Part shown: positions 25,758 through 33,478 of the stretch, piece after piece
Layout: every line of letters starts with the position of its first letter
Numbering within the stretch: the stretch's first letter is position 1
Source: Aphanothece hegewaldii CCALA 016
Lineage (GTDB): Bacteria > Cyanobacteriota > Cyanobacteriia > Cyanobacteriales > Microcystaceae
Assembly: GCF_003007785.1 (NCBI RefSeq)
Contig: NZ_PXOH01000019.1
Coordinates: 1 to 64,000 of the forward strand
Direction: 5' to 3'
Length of the DNA: 64,000 nucleotides
Notes under the pieces: model-generated
What the model was told of the DNA's origin: nothing
The model's input: only the letters and a program-made list of their open reading frames with translations
The model's database searches: none
Made by a program: the position numbers and the translations under genes

Positions 25758-27686
25758 ATGTCATTGCATCTCAGGCAAATTCGTCTAAATAACTGGAAAT
25801 GTTATCAAAAACAGCAAATACGGTTCAATACTCAGTATAATCGTCATGTTTGGATTATCTTCGGTCAAAATGGTTATGGAAAGACATCATTACTAGAAGC
25901 GATAGTCTGGTGTCTTTATGGAAGTGAAGGGATACCCACTAAAGATTTACATAGATATTTTAATAGAGTGGCAGTGAAAAAAAATCCGACTCTTGAATTA
26001 TCGGTTGAACTCTCTTTCCATGAAACCACCAACGGTAAGAATTATTTTATCAGTAGGACTGCTAAACGAATCGTGCGCGGTACAACTGAGTATGCAGAGA
26101 TAGCAGAAGCAACCTTTAACCAAGATGGGAATTATCAGAATAATTCCAGAGAATATATTGATAGTCTATTACCTCGTTTGTGTAAGGATTTTTTCTTCTT
26201 CGATGGGGTGAAAATAGAACAATATGCGAAACTGACACACACCAACGAAACTAAAGAAGCAATAGAAAAGATTTTAGGTATTCCTGAACTCAAAAATCTA
26301 AAATCGGATTCTGAGAAAGCATTACAGAGTATAGAAAAGAAAATAAAGGACTTATCCCAAGCAAATCAGAAATTACAGCATAATATAAAACAATTACAGG
26401 ATATACAGAGTGATATCGAACTTAGAGACGGACAGTTAGAAAGTGCGAAACAAACTCTAGTCGAAAACATGAGGATACATCAAGACGCGAAAGAACGAGC
26501 CAAACAAATCGAAGATTTACGCGGTAAGCTAGAAGAGATTAGTAAATTAGAACAAAAACAAGACTTACTCAAAGAAAAGCTTAAAAGTGCCGAAAAAGAT
26601 GTCGAAAACGCCATAAGGAAAGCACCGTTACCCTTTTTGCTAGAATTTGTCCAAGAAATGGTCGAAGAATTACAACGCAAAACGATTAAAACAACTCGTT
26701 CATTTGTATCAGTAAAGCAATTACAAGAATTATTGGATAGGGAAAATTGTTTGTGTGGTCGTTGTTTGGATGAAAATTCACGTAACTTCATACGAGAACA
26801 ATTAGCACAAATCGAGAATATGGGAAAATTAACCCAAGAAACGTTATTACAAGATGAGCTAAAAACTAAACTATCTCTCCTTTTACAATATCATAGACCC
26901 AATTTGGATCAGATTTTAAATATACGCGATCGTATTTCTGATGACATCGACAACCTCAAACAAGAAATAACCCGACTCAAAAACGACACCCAAGGAACAA
27001 ATCAGCAAGAAGCAGACGACATATGGAGAAAAGTAGGACAAACTGAACAAAAAGTCCAAGAAACCAGCGATAAAATCGAAAGATTGACCAAAGAAATCGA
27101 ACAACTGAAGCAAAAAGAAAAAAACCTCAGACAAACCATCGAAACCTTAGCAGGACAAAATAAAGAAACCGCAACCCTAGCCAAACAAGTTAAACTAGCA
27201 ACAGGACTCAAAGAAGCATCAACAGAACTTATTAACTGGTACATCAATCAAAGTAAAAACGATATCGAAAAACATACCACCGAACGACACCAACAAGTCA
27301 CCAACAAACCCGAAGAATATATCGGGATAGAAATAAAAAATAACTATACCCTTGGTGTACAAACCGTTACAGGAGAACTCATCAACCCAGAAGACTTAAG
27401 CGCGGGAGAAAAAGAAGCACTCGCATTCGCTTTTATCACTGGATTAAATCTAGCATCAAATACAGGCGCACCGCTAATGATGGATACCCCTTTCGGACAT
27501 CTCGACATAGCACATCAAACGAATATTGTCAAATCTATTTGTTCAATTCCGTCACAAGTCATTTTATTGGCCACAGACCGAGATTTCCCTGATACATTAT
27601 TAGAGGAATTACAGCCATATCTCGCCGAAACCCACCATATTCGTCGGAAAAATGCCAGTGAAGATACATCTATCGTCGAATCATAA
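25758..27686 (+). CDS. DndD-like/Rad50-like SMC-family ATPase (first of two)
   Basis: 642 residues. GQNGYGKTS (36-44) is Walker A. Two long coiled-coil arms (about 180-310 and 360-500) flank a CGRC pair near residue 333, like a zinc hook. The C-terminal ABC part has LSAGEKEA (about 547) and MMDTPFGHLD (Walker B and D-loop). FFFFDGVKIEQYA is typical of the DndD group. It differs from the second ATPase at 33479, which lacks the CxxC hook. It lies in the operon with the PLD-helicase, so it may power the restriction side rather than sulphur insertion. Five bases separate it from the preceding small gene. Confidence 0.78.
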   Translation: MSLHLRQIRLNNWKCYQKQQIRFNTQYNRHVWIIFGQNGYGKTSLLEAIVWCLYGSEGIPTKDLHRYFNRVAVKKNPTLELSVELSFHETTNGKNYFISRTAKRIVRGTTEYAEIAEATFNQDGNYQNNSREYIDSLLPRLCKDFFFFDGVKIEQYAKLTHTNETKEAIEKILGIPELKNLKSDSEKALQSIEKKIKDLSQANQKLQHNIKQLQDIQSDIELRDGQLESAKQTLVENMRIHQDAKERAKQIEDLRGKLEEISKLEQKQDLLKEKLKSAEKDVENAIRKAPLPFLLEFVQEMVEELQRKTIKTTRSFVSVKQLQELLDRENCLCGRCLDENSRNFIREQLAQIENMGKLTQETLLQDELKTKLSLLLQYHRPNLDQILNIRDRISDDIDNLKQEITRLKNDTQGTNQQEADDIWRKVGQTEQKVQETSDKIERLTKEIEQLKQKEKNLRQTIETLAGQNKETATLAKQVKLATGLKEASTELINWYINQSKNDIEKHTTERHQQVTNKPEEYIGIEIKNNYTLGVQTVTGELINPEDLSAGEKEALAFAFITGLNLASNTGAPLMMDTPFGHLDIAHQTNIVKSICSIPSQVILLATDRDFPDTLLEELQPYLAETHHIRRKNASEDTSIVES

Positions 27687-27693
27687 TAATACT

Positions 27694-28095
27694 ATGCAAC
27701 ATTTTGACCCTAATGCGATCGTTCGTCCGACACCCGAAGCAAAAGGATATCTAGATGTCCTAAAAAATAACGGGTCTTTTAGTCGGATGATTGATGCGTT
27801 TGTTTTTGCAGCATCCTACGCAATGAAACACAACTTAGAAATAGTTCCCCTTCCTTCTGGACGTTCAGAATTAGTATCATTAAGTCTGATTGATGAAGAT
27901 ATCCGACTCGCATTAGAAGCAAGCATCCATATTATCCGTCAGCGTCGTGGAGAGTCATTACCCTCCGATAGTCGAGAAATTCTTGATATTCTCACCCAGT
28001 ACGCAGAAGCAGGACTCAAAACCCTAAAACAGCGTTGGGATGGTAAAGTCGGTATTCAGATACAAGATGATATTCGTCGTCTCGTCCAAACCTAA
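27694..28095 (+). CDS. Dnd-system-associated small protein (tentative)
   Basis: 133 residues. A pattern of RPTPEAKGYLDVLKNNGSF then SRMIDAFVFAASYAMKH, followed by helices LALEASIHIIRQRRG and ILDILTQYAEAGLKTL, resembles the small helical proteins that accompany dnd restriction genes (dnd-associated protein 4 type). The ATG at 27694 is 7 bases after the ATPase stop; the longer frame would overlap that gene. The biochemical role is unknown. The family assignment is from memory of the pattern and not certain. Confidence 0.6.
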   Translation: MQHFDPNAIVRPTPEAKGYLDVLKNNGSFSRMIDAFVFAASYAMKHNLEIVPLPSGRSELVSLSLIDEDIRLALEASIHIIRQRRGESLPSDSREILDILTQYAEAGLKTLKQRWDGKVGIQIQDDIRRLVQT

Positions 28096-28099
28096 AATT

Positions 28100-28678
28100 A
28101 TGAAACTTAGTACCCTTAATATTCCAGATAATTTAAAAGTCAACTCAGAACAATTTGAACAATTAGCCATTGCTAACCGAGATTTACATTTAGAACGAAC
28201 TGCTACAGGACAGCTTATCATTATGCCACCCACAGGAGGAACTACAGGGAGAAAAAATATAGAAATAGAAGGTCAACTCTGGTTATGGAACCGTCAGAAT
28301 AAATTAGGTATTGTATTTAACTCTTCTACAGCGTTTCATCTTCCTAATGGTGCAGACCGTTCCCCCGATGCAGCTTGGGTGTTAAAAGAGAGATGGGATA
28401 ATCTGACCCCAGAACAACAAGACTCATTTCCTCCATTGTGTCCCGATTTCGTGATTGAATTACGTTCAAAAACGGATAGTATTGAGACTTTGCGGGAAAA
28501 AATGCAAGAGTATCTAGATAATGGGTTACGGTTAGGTTGGTTAATTGACCCAAAAAATAAAGTAGTTGAAATCTATCGTCAAGGTCAAGCAGTCGAGATA
28601 TTACAGCATCCAGTTAGTTTATCGGGTGAAGACGTTCTTCTTGGGTTCGTTATGGAGTTAGAGGAGTTATGGAAGTAA
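28100..28678 (+). CDS. Uma2-family (DUF820) putative endonuclease
   Basis: 192 residues. RTATGQLIIMPPTGG, SPDAAWVLKERWDNL, PDFVIELRSKTD and KMQEYLDNGLRLGWLIDPKNK are the Uma2/DUF820 hallmarks; the Asp and ELxS segments form a PD-(D/E)XK-like site. Cyanobacteria carry many copies of this family with mostly unknown functions. It starts 4 bases after the preceding gene and ends the island's first operon. It may be a passenger or part of the restriction module. Confidence 0.85.
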   Translation: MKLSTLNIPDNLKVNSEQFEQLAIANRDLHLERTATGQLIIMPPTGGTTGRKNIEIEGQLWLWNRQNKLGIVFNSSTAFHLPNGADRSPDAAWVLKERWDNLTPEQQDSFPPLCPDFVIELRSKTDSIETLREKMQEYLDNGLRLGWLIDPKNKVVEIYRQGQAVEILQHPVSLSGEDVLLGFVMELEELWK

Positions 28679-28761
28679 GAGTTGTAGGGGTTTAGTTTTT
28701 AAGATAAATATAGACTTTTTTCTATTCAGCAGTCTAAGTTTGGACTGCAAAAGCCAAAAAA

Positions 28762-28790
28762 TTGACATTTATTTGAGCAAGCCTTAATAT
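28762..28790 (+). promoter_or_regulatory. Near-consensus sigma-70 promoter ahead of dndB
   Basis: TTGACA (28762-28767), a 17-base spacer, then TAATAT (28785-28790). This is the best promoter match noticed in the island and fits a separate dndB-dndC transcript. Transcription would start near 28797, some 88 bases before the proposed dndB start, and run through the inverted repeat at 28813. Confidence 0.7.
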
Positions 28791-28812
28791 TATTGTATGT
28801 ATAAAGCAAAAT

Positions 28813-28851
28813 TTCCTGAGAATTATGTATCTAGTAAATACATCTCAGGAA
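28813..28851. promoter_or_regulatory. Bulged inverted repeat in the dndB leader
   Basis: Outer arms TTCCTGAG (28813-28820) and CTCAGGAA (28844-28851), inner arms ATGTAT (28825-28830) and ATACAT (28838-28843), a four-base bulge and a seven-base loop. An alternative ATG for dndB (28825) lies in the stem. It could be an RNA hairpin that affects translation or a DNA operator; DndB proteins are reported to repress dnd operons in other bacteria. Confidence 0.55.
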
Positions 28852-28884
28852 GAATCGCAATTAATTTTATTTCTGGAGTCAATT

Positions 28885-30138
28885 ATGTTGCAAACTGCAT
28901 CAGATGTCAACCCGAATGGGAACGACAATAATACACAGCGTCCTTCTGCTCGTATTATTTTATTGCCTACACAACTAGATGCACAAATGCAAGCATTTGC
29001 TGACGCTACTACATCTGGTGCAAGATCTTTTGCTTGTCATGTTTACGAGCAAGGTGGACGAACTCATCTAAGTTTTTCTTTATCCTTAACTGTGTTACTC
29101 GAATTAGCAAGATTGCAAACTGCTGAGGCCAAAAAAAACAAGTCAAATGCAGATGAATTGATCAATCGTCCTATTATTCGTCCACATGTTGAAGAAATTG
29201 CCAAATATCTGCTAGAGACAGATAACTATATCCTACCACCGTTTATTTTTAACACAAATACACCAATTAAGGTCTTTGCTTTTGGTGAGGGAGTTGTTAA
29301 ATTTGGATATGCGGTAATTTCTAGTAATGTAGAGTTATATGTCACGGATGGACAACATCGTCTAGAAGCAATTAAAAAAGTATTACCAGAAAAACCAGAG
29401 CTACGGAAAGATAGTGTAACTGTTTTAGTTGTTCAAGAAGATGATGTTGATCAAATTCATCAAGATTTTGCTGACTGTGCAAAAAATAAACCTATACCTC
29501 CTGCACTACTAGCTGCATTTGATGTGAACGATGTTTTAGCAAAATTAACTCGTGACATAGCAAAAAATCTAGTTATTTTTAGTGGTCGCGTTGATAAAAT
29601 TTCTAAGACAATAGGAAAAGATCCTAATTATTTGTTTACTATGAATCAGCTTAAAATCGGTGTTGCTGAATTTCTTTTTGGTTCATCTCGTAAGCAAGTG
29701 ATTGAATCTCGTTCTAATTTAAGCAATGGTGAATTTAAAGCAATGGTAGAACGAGCAGAAACTTTTTATATGGAATTTGCTAAAAATAATGAGATATGGA
29801 AACTTCTCTTGCAACCTGCTTCACAAACCGCTAATCTTGACCTATATGCTTTCAGACAGCAAAGAATCGATTTTCTTACAGTCGGTTTTCAGATTATTAG
29901 TCGAGTGGGTCATCGTATTTTCTTTGGACAAGAATTTACTTATGCTCAAAAAGAGACTTTAATCAAAGCACTCGCTAGTCTAGACTATGGTCGAGATAAT
30001 CCACTATGGGAAAATACCGTTGTTATTGATGATGGTAGTGGTAGCAAAAAAATCGTGACTCAAACAGCAGCAGTCGATAAAGCTGTTAAAGTTGCTATCA
30101 ATGAGGTAAGAGAACTTACAGGAATTAATTTGCTCTAG
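28885..30138 (+). CDS. dndB: DNA sulphur modification protein DndB (DGQHR domain)
   Basis: 417 residues. LYVTDGQHRLEAI (about 155-165) is the DGQHR signature; the flanking pattern IIRPHVEEIAKYL and FADCAKNKPIPPALLAAFD is typical of DndB. In other bacteria DndB negatively regulates the dnd operon and affects which sites are modified. I chose the ATG at 28885 because GGAG precedes it; the upstream in-frame ATG at 28825 lies within a hairpin. The gene is followed 49 bases later by dndC. Confidence 0.85.
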   Translation: MLQTASDVNPNGNDNNTQRPSARIILLPTQLDAQMQAFADATTSGARSFACHVYEQGGRTHLSFSLSLTVLLELARLQTAEAKKNKSNADELINRPIIRPHVEEIAKYLLETDNYILPPFIFNTNTPIKVFAFGEGVVKFGYAVISSNVELYVTDGQHRLEAIKKVLPEKPELRKDSVTVLVVQEDDVDQIHQDFADCAKNKPIPPALLAAFDVNDVLAKLTRDIAKNLVIFSGRVDKISKTIGKDPNYLFTMNQLKIGVAEFLFGSSRKQVIESRSNLSNGEFKAMVERAETFYMEFAKNNEIWKLLLQPASQTANLDLYAFRQQRIDFLTVGFQIISRVGHRIFFGQEFTYAQKETLIKALASLDYGRDNPLWENTVVIDDGSGSKKIVTQTAAVDKAVKVAINEVRELTGINLL

Positions 30139-30187
30139 TCTATATATTAAATATCCGTAGCTAGAGATAAACTGGTAGGGTGGACTA

Positions 30188-31861
30188 ATGCTCACCTTAC
30201 CAGTAACAGAACTCCATATGACCGTATCTCAAGCATCTCTCTTTCCATCTCGTACCGTTACTGAATTTATTGAAGATGTTAAAACTCTAACTAAGGAAAT
30301 TCAAGATCTATACTGTCTTGATCAAATTCCTTGGATTATTGGAGTCTCCTGGGGAAAAGATAGTACAGCAGTTTTACAGTTAGTGTGGAATGCGATCGCT
30401 GCTTTACCACAAGAGAAACGACATAAAACCATTCATGTCATAACTACAGATACTTTGGTAGAAAATCCGATCCTTTCTTCATGGGTCAGGAAATCGATTG
30501 AAAAGCTTGAACAAGCAGCACAAGAACAAAAAATGCCGCTTCAACCTCATTTGCTCTATCCAGCACTCCAAGATAGATATTGGGTTGGTTTGATCGGTAA
30601 AGGTTATCCAGCACCTCGTCTTCAATTCCGATGGTGTACAGGAAGATTAAAAATTAATGCTTCTAATCGATTTATTTTGGACGTAATCAAAACCAGTGGT
30701 GAAACGATTCTTGTTTTGGGGACTCGAAAAACTGAAAGTACCAAACGTGCTAAAGTTATGACGGAATTAGAGAAAAAACGATTAAGAGATCATCTTAGTC
30801 CTAATGCAAGTCTTCCTAACTCTCTAGTTTACAGCCCTATAGAAGATTGGCGAACTGATGAAGTTTGGATGTATTTGATGCAGTGGGAGAATCCCTGGGG
30901 AAGCAGTAATAATGATTTATTTACATTGTATCGAGGTGCATCAGCAGATAATGAATGTCCATTAGTTGTAGATACTTCTACTCCAAGTTGTGGTAGTTCT
31001 CGTTTTGGTTGTTGGGTGTGTACTCTAGTCGATAAAGATACGTCTTTATCAGTGATGATTCAAAATGATGAAGAGAAAGAATGGTTACAACCTCTAACAG
31101 ACATTCGTGATGAACTGGATATTCTAGATGACCGAGATAAAAGAGACTTCCGACGTATGTACGGACAAGTTCAACTCTTTGAACGTAACCTAAATGGAGG
31201 AATATCTATCGAACCGATACCCGGTCCATATACGAAAAAATGGCGAGAATATTGGTTAAAACGAGTCCTCGAAGCACAAGTACAAGTAAGAAATAACGCT
31301 CCAGATGAGTACAAAGATATTACCCTTATTATGCCCGAAGAACTTAGCGAAATTCGTCGTATCTGGTTGGAAGAAAAACACGAATTTGATGACAGTTTAC
31401 CCAAAATATACGAGGAAGTCACAAAAGAACCCTATCAAGATACTCGTCTTGTCGTCGATAACCATGTTTTCGGTAGCGATGAATGGGACATTTTAGCGGA
31501 TATCTGTCAAGAGGATACAATGCACTTGGAATTAATGGCGAAATTACTCGATACTGAACGTCAATTTTATGCTAAGTCTCACCGTAAAGGAATCTATCAA
31601 GAATTAGAAAAATGTTTTGATTCAAGTTCTCGTCAAAAAGATGATGCTATTAAAAACGCTCATTTACATCGTGACATAAAAATATCTTCTGAGTCTGGTA
31701 ATATCGACGCATTCAAAGAAATTATTCAAGCAAAAGACAATTCCCAAGAAAATACCAAAAAAGTCATTCAACAACCCGTAAAAGAAAAGGAAAACCCGAA
31801 TAAACAACTATCTTTATCTTGGGCAAATCTTAAATATCCTACCCAACCAGAAGAGGAATGA
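30188..31861 (+). CDS. dndC: DNA phosphorothioation sulphurtransferase DndC
   Basis: 557 residues of the PAPS-reductase/ATP pyrophosphatase class. SWGKDSTAVLQ (about 54-64) is the PP-loop. Cysteines in FRWCTGRLK, DNECPLV and CGSSRFGCWVC (about 268-278) fit the 4Fe-4S cluster ligands of DndC. It adenylates the DNA backbone phosphate to let sulphur replace an oxygen, using sulphur from a cysteine desulphurase (DndA/IscS), which is not encoded in this window. The start has AGGGTGG upstream. The last bases (CCTACCCAA...GAGGAATGA) reappear at 32389 as part of a tandem duplication. Confidence 0.93.
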   Translation: MLTLPVTELHMTVSQASLFPSRTVTEFIEDVKTLTKEIQDLYCLDQIPWIIGVSWGKDSTAVLQLVWNAIAALPQEKRHKTIHVITTDTLVENPILSSWVRKSIEKLEQAAQEQKMPLQPHLLYPALQDRYWVGLIGKGYPAPRLQFRWCTGRLKINASNRFILDVIKTSGETILVLGTRKTESTKRAKVMTELEKKRLRDHLSPNASLPNSLVYSPIEDWRTDEVWMYLMQWENPWGSSNNDLFTLYRGASADNECPLVVDTSTPSCGSSRFGCWVCTLVDKDTSLSVMIQNDEEKEWLQPLTDIRDELDILDDRDKRDFRRMYGQVQLFERNLNGGISIEPIPGPYTKKWREYWLKRVLEAQVQVRNNAPDEYKDITLIMPEELSEIRRIWLEEKHEFDDSLPKIYEEVTKEPYQDTRLVVDNHVFGSDEWDILADICQEDTMHLELMAKLLDTERQFYAKSHRKGIYQELEKCFDSSSRQKDDAIKNAHLHRDIKISSESGNIDAFKEIIQAKDNSQENTKKVIQQPVKEKENPNKQLSLSWANLKYPTQPEEE

Positions 31862-31862
31862 T

Positions 31863-32303
31863 TTAGAGAAAAAAATCAGCATCTAATACTTGTTCTATAG
31901 TGAAAGGAGATTTATCAGGAAACGATAAACCTGTTTTTCTCTGTGTCACCTCTTTAGCATCTTGATAACATTCAGGGAAAATATCCACCAACTGAGAACG
32001 TAAACTAGGACTATCTCTTAAAATTAGTTCTATCTTTTTCCGTTGCTCAATGATAGTATTCTTCCATACTCTGGTGTTATAGTCTCTCTCTTGTTCCCAG
32101 TAAGCTAATTTTAATAAATGTTCTAAAACGGTAATTATTCTACTGCTAAGTTGTCGTTTCTCACTTTTTCCTATGCTGATTAATTCTTCGATTAGATTTT
32201 CTCTTTCAATTTCTGTCCATCTTCTCTCTTGTAATAAGTTGACGGTTGTCTCTATCCACCGATAAAAATCTTGTTCGTATAAAGTTTTTGTGGCTATTTT
32301 CAT
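31863..32303 (-). CDS. DUF29-family protein, copy 1
   Basis: 146 residues, all helical: TLYEQDFYRWIETTVNLLQ, then ENLIEELISIGKSEKRQL, then VLEHLLKLAYW and a C-terminal SPFTIEQVLDADFF. This is the DUF29 pattern, frequent in cyanobacteria with unknown function. It is convergent with dndC (one base apart) and nearly identical at its N-terminus to copy 2 at 32414. Both copies are intact. Confidence 0.85.
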   Translation of the reverse strand: MKIATKTLYEQDFYRWIETTVNLLQERRWTEIERENLIEELISIGKSEKRQLSSRIITVLEHLLKLAYWEQERDYNTRVWKNTIIEQRKKIELILRDSPSLRSQLVDIFPECYQDAKEVTQRKTGLSFPDKSPFTIEQVLDADFFL

Positions 32304-32413
32304 TTAAATCTACCTTTTTTTACTCAGTTTGTGTCGTTTTCTCTATTCTTTTTAACCGATATGCTGTTAATGGACTGTTTTGAATAATCCTACCCAACAA
32401 GAAGAGGAATGAT

Positions 32414-32857
32414 TCAAACAGGTAGAAAATCTTCGTCTAAAACTTCATCTATAGAAAATGGGGAATTTAGGGGAAACTTATCTTTAGTTAAACCCGTTTC
32501 TAAAGATGCTTCTTTCCTTGCATTTTTATAACATTCCTCAAATACTTCTTCTAAATATCGTTTTAAACTAGGACTATCTTGTAAACTATCCTGAATTCTT
32601 TTGCGATGCTCAAAAATTGTATACAACCAGCTATTAGAACGTCTTTCAGGTTCATATTGATATTTAAGAAGGTGCATCAGGAGTACTCTTAAATTACTTT
32701 TAAGTGCATTTCTCTCACTTTTTCCCATGCTGATTAATTCTTCGATTAGATTTTCTCTTTCAATTTCTGTCCATCTTCCCTCTTGTAATAAGTTAACGGT
32801 TGTCTCTATCCACCGATAAAAATCTTGTTCGTATAAAGTTTTTGTTTCTATTTTCAT
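32414..32857 (-). CDS. DUF29-family protein, copy 2
   Basis: 147 residues. The first 52 residues match copy 1 almost exactly (TLYEQDFYRWIETTVNLLQ, RENLIEELISMGKSERNA), while the middle and C-terminus differ strongly (LLMHLLKYQYEPERRSNSW; SPFSIDEVLDEDFLPV). Sequence conservation that ends sharply suggests either rapid divergence or gene conversion of the 5' half. The function is unknown; DUF29 genes often sit in accessory regions. Confidence 0.85.
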   Translation of the reverse strand: MKIETKTLYEQDFYRWIETTVNLLQEGRWTEIERENLIEELISMGKSERNALKSNLRVLLMHLLKYQYEPERRSNSWLYTIFEHRKRIQDSLQDSPSLKRYLEEVFEECYKNARKEASLETGLTKDKFPLNSPFSIDEVLDEDFLPV

Positions 32858-32873
32858 CTAAATCTACCTTTTC

Positions 32874-33074
32874 TTACTCAGATTGTGTCGTTTGCTGCAT
32901 TCTTTTTAACCGATATGCTGTTAATGGACTGTTTTGAATATCCGTTTCTAATTTGGCGATTAAATCATCTAATTGTGCGATACCTTCATCCATTCGCTTA
33001 ACTACTTCCCGTAATTGTTTTACTTCTTTTCTTCGGGTTTCTGCATCAGGTATTTTAGGCTGTTGATTGTTCAT
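32874..33074 (-). CDS. Small coiled-coil protein, unknown function
   Basis: 66 residues. A helical heptad-like stretch REVVKRMDEGIAQLDDLIAKLETDIQ is followed by SPLTAYRLKRMQQTTQSE. The ATG at 33074 overlaps the stop of the upstream gene (ATGA), and a run of AAAGGAATTGG gives a ribosome site. Its 3' end is copied within the tandem repeat at about 32320-32385. No family recognised. Confidence 0.65.
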   Translation of the reverse strand: MNNQQPKIPDAETRRKEVKQLREVVKRMDEGIAQLDDLIAKLETDIQNSPLTAYRLKRMQQTTQSE

Positions 33075-33412
33075 AAATTCCAATTCCTTTTAATATCTTC
33101 AAGACTAGCTTGAATAACATCTATAGTTAATTCAGCTTCGGCTATCGTTCTATCTAACAATTCTAGATTAACACGCTCGGCTACCGGCTGTAACTCATAA
33201 ATCCTTTTTAACACAACATGAAAGCGATCGTAGTAAAATAAAGCACGTTCTTTTAGATTCTGTAATTCTTCTAATTCTGCCATAGTTTCTACTGTTTCTC
33301 CAAATTGGACAAAAATATTAAACTCTAGTCTTGTTGCTTCATCCGTACTGTCTAAAAAAAAATTCTGTAATTCAAAAATATGATTAATAATTTCCTTGTT
33401 CAATTTTGCCAT
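33071..33412 (-). CDS. Coiled-coil protein, unknown function, island-associated
   Basis: 113 residues, almost entirely helical (EIINHIFELQNFFLDST, TMAELEELQNLKERALFYYDRFHVVLKRIYEL), with no membrane or catalytic motif. It heads a four-gene minus-strand block (this gene, the 66-aa gene and the two DUF29 genes) and is divergent from dndD, 66 bases away. It may partner the 66-aa protein since the genes are coupled. No family recognised. Confidence 0.65.
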   Translation of the reverse strand: MAKLNKEIINHIFELQNFFLDSTDEATRLEFNIFVQFGETVETMAELEELQNLKERALFYYDRFHVVLKRIYELQPVAERVNLELLDRTIAEAELTIDVIQASLEDIKRNWNL

Positions 33413-33478
33413 TGATTTATTAACCTTGTTAATTTATAATAATTTTATCACTATAATTAAAATAATGCTCTTTATTGA

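Larger units (their letters stand above)
31834..32940. repeat. Tandem duplication of a roughly 550-bp unit (dndC tail, DUF29 gene, part of a small gene)
   Basis: Copy 1 spans about 31834-32385 and copy 2 about 32386-32940. Each begins with the last bases of dndC (CCTACCCAAC(C/A)AGAAG and GAGGAATGA). Each then contains a DUF29 gene, then the 3' end of the 66-aa gene (CCGATATGCTGTTAATGGAC, ending TTTTGAATA). The second dndC tail and the first small-gene tail are therefore non-functional scraps marking the crossover. The copies have diverged most at the DUF29 C-terminus. Confidence 0.8.

Noticed and set aside
26480..27247. Minus-strand frames of 72-103 codons inside the first DndD-like gene
   Set aside because: Antisense of coiled-coil coding sequence; products are Phe/Leu/Ser-rich and lack starts with ribosome sites.
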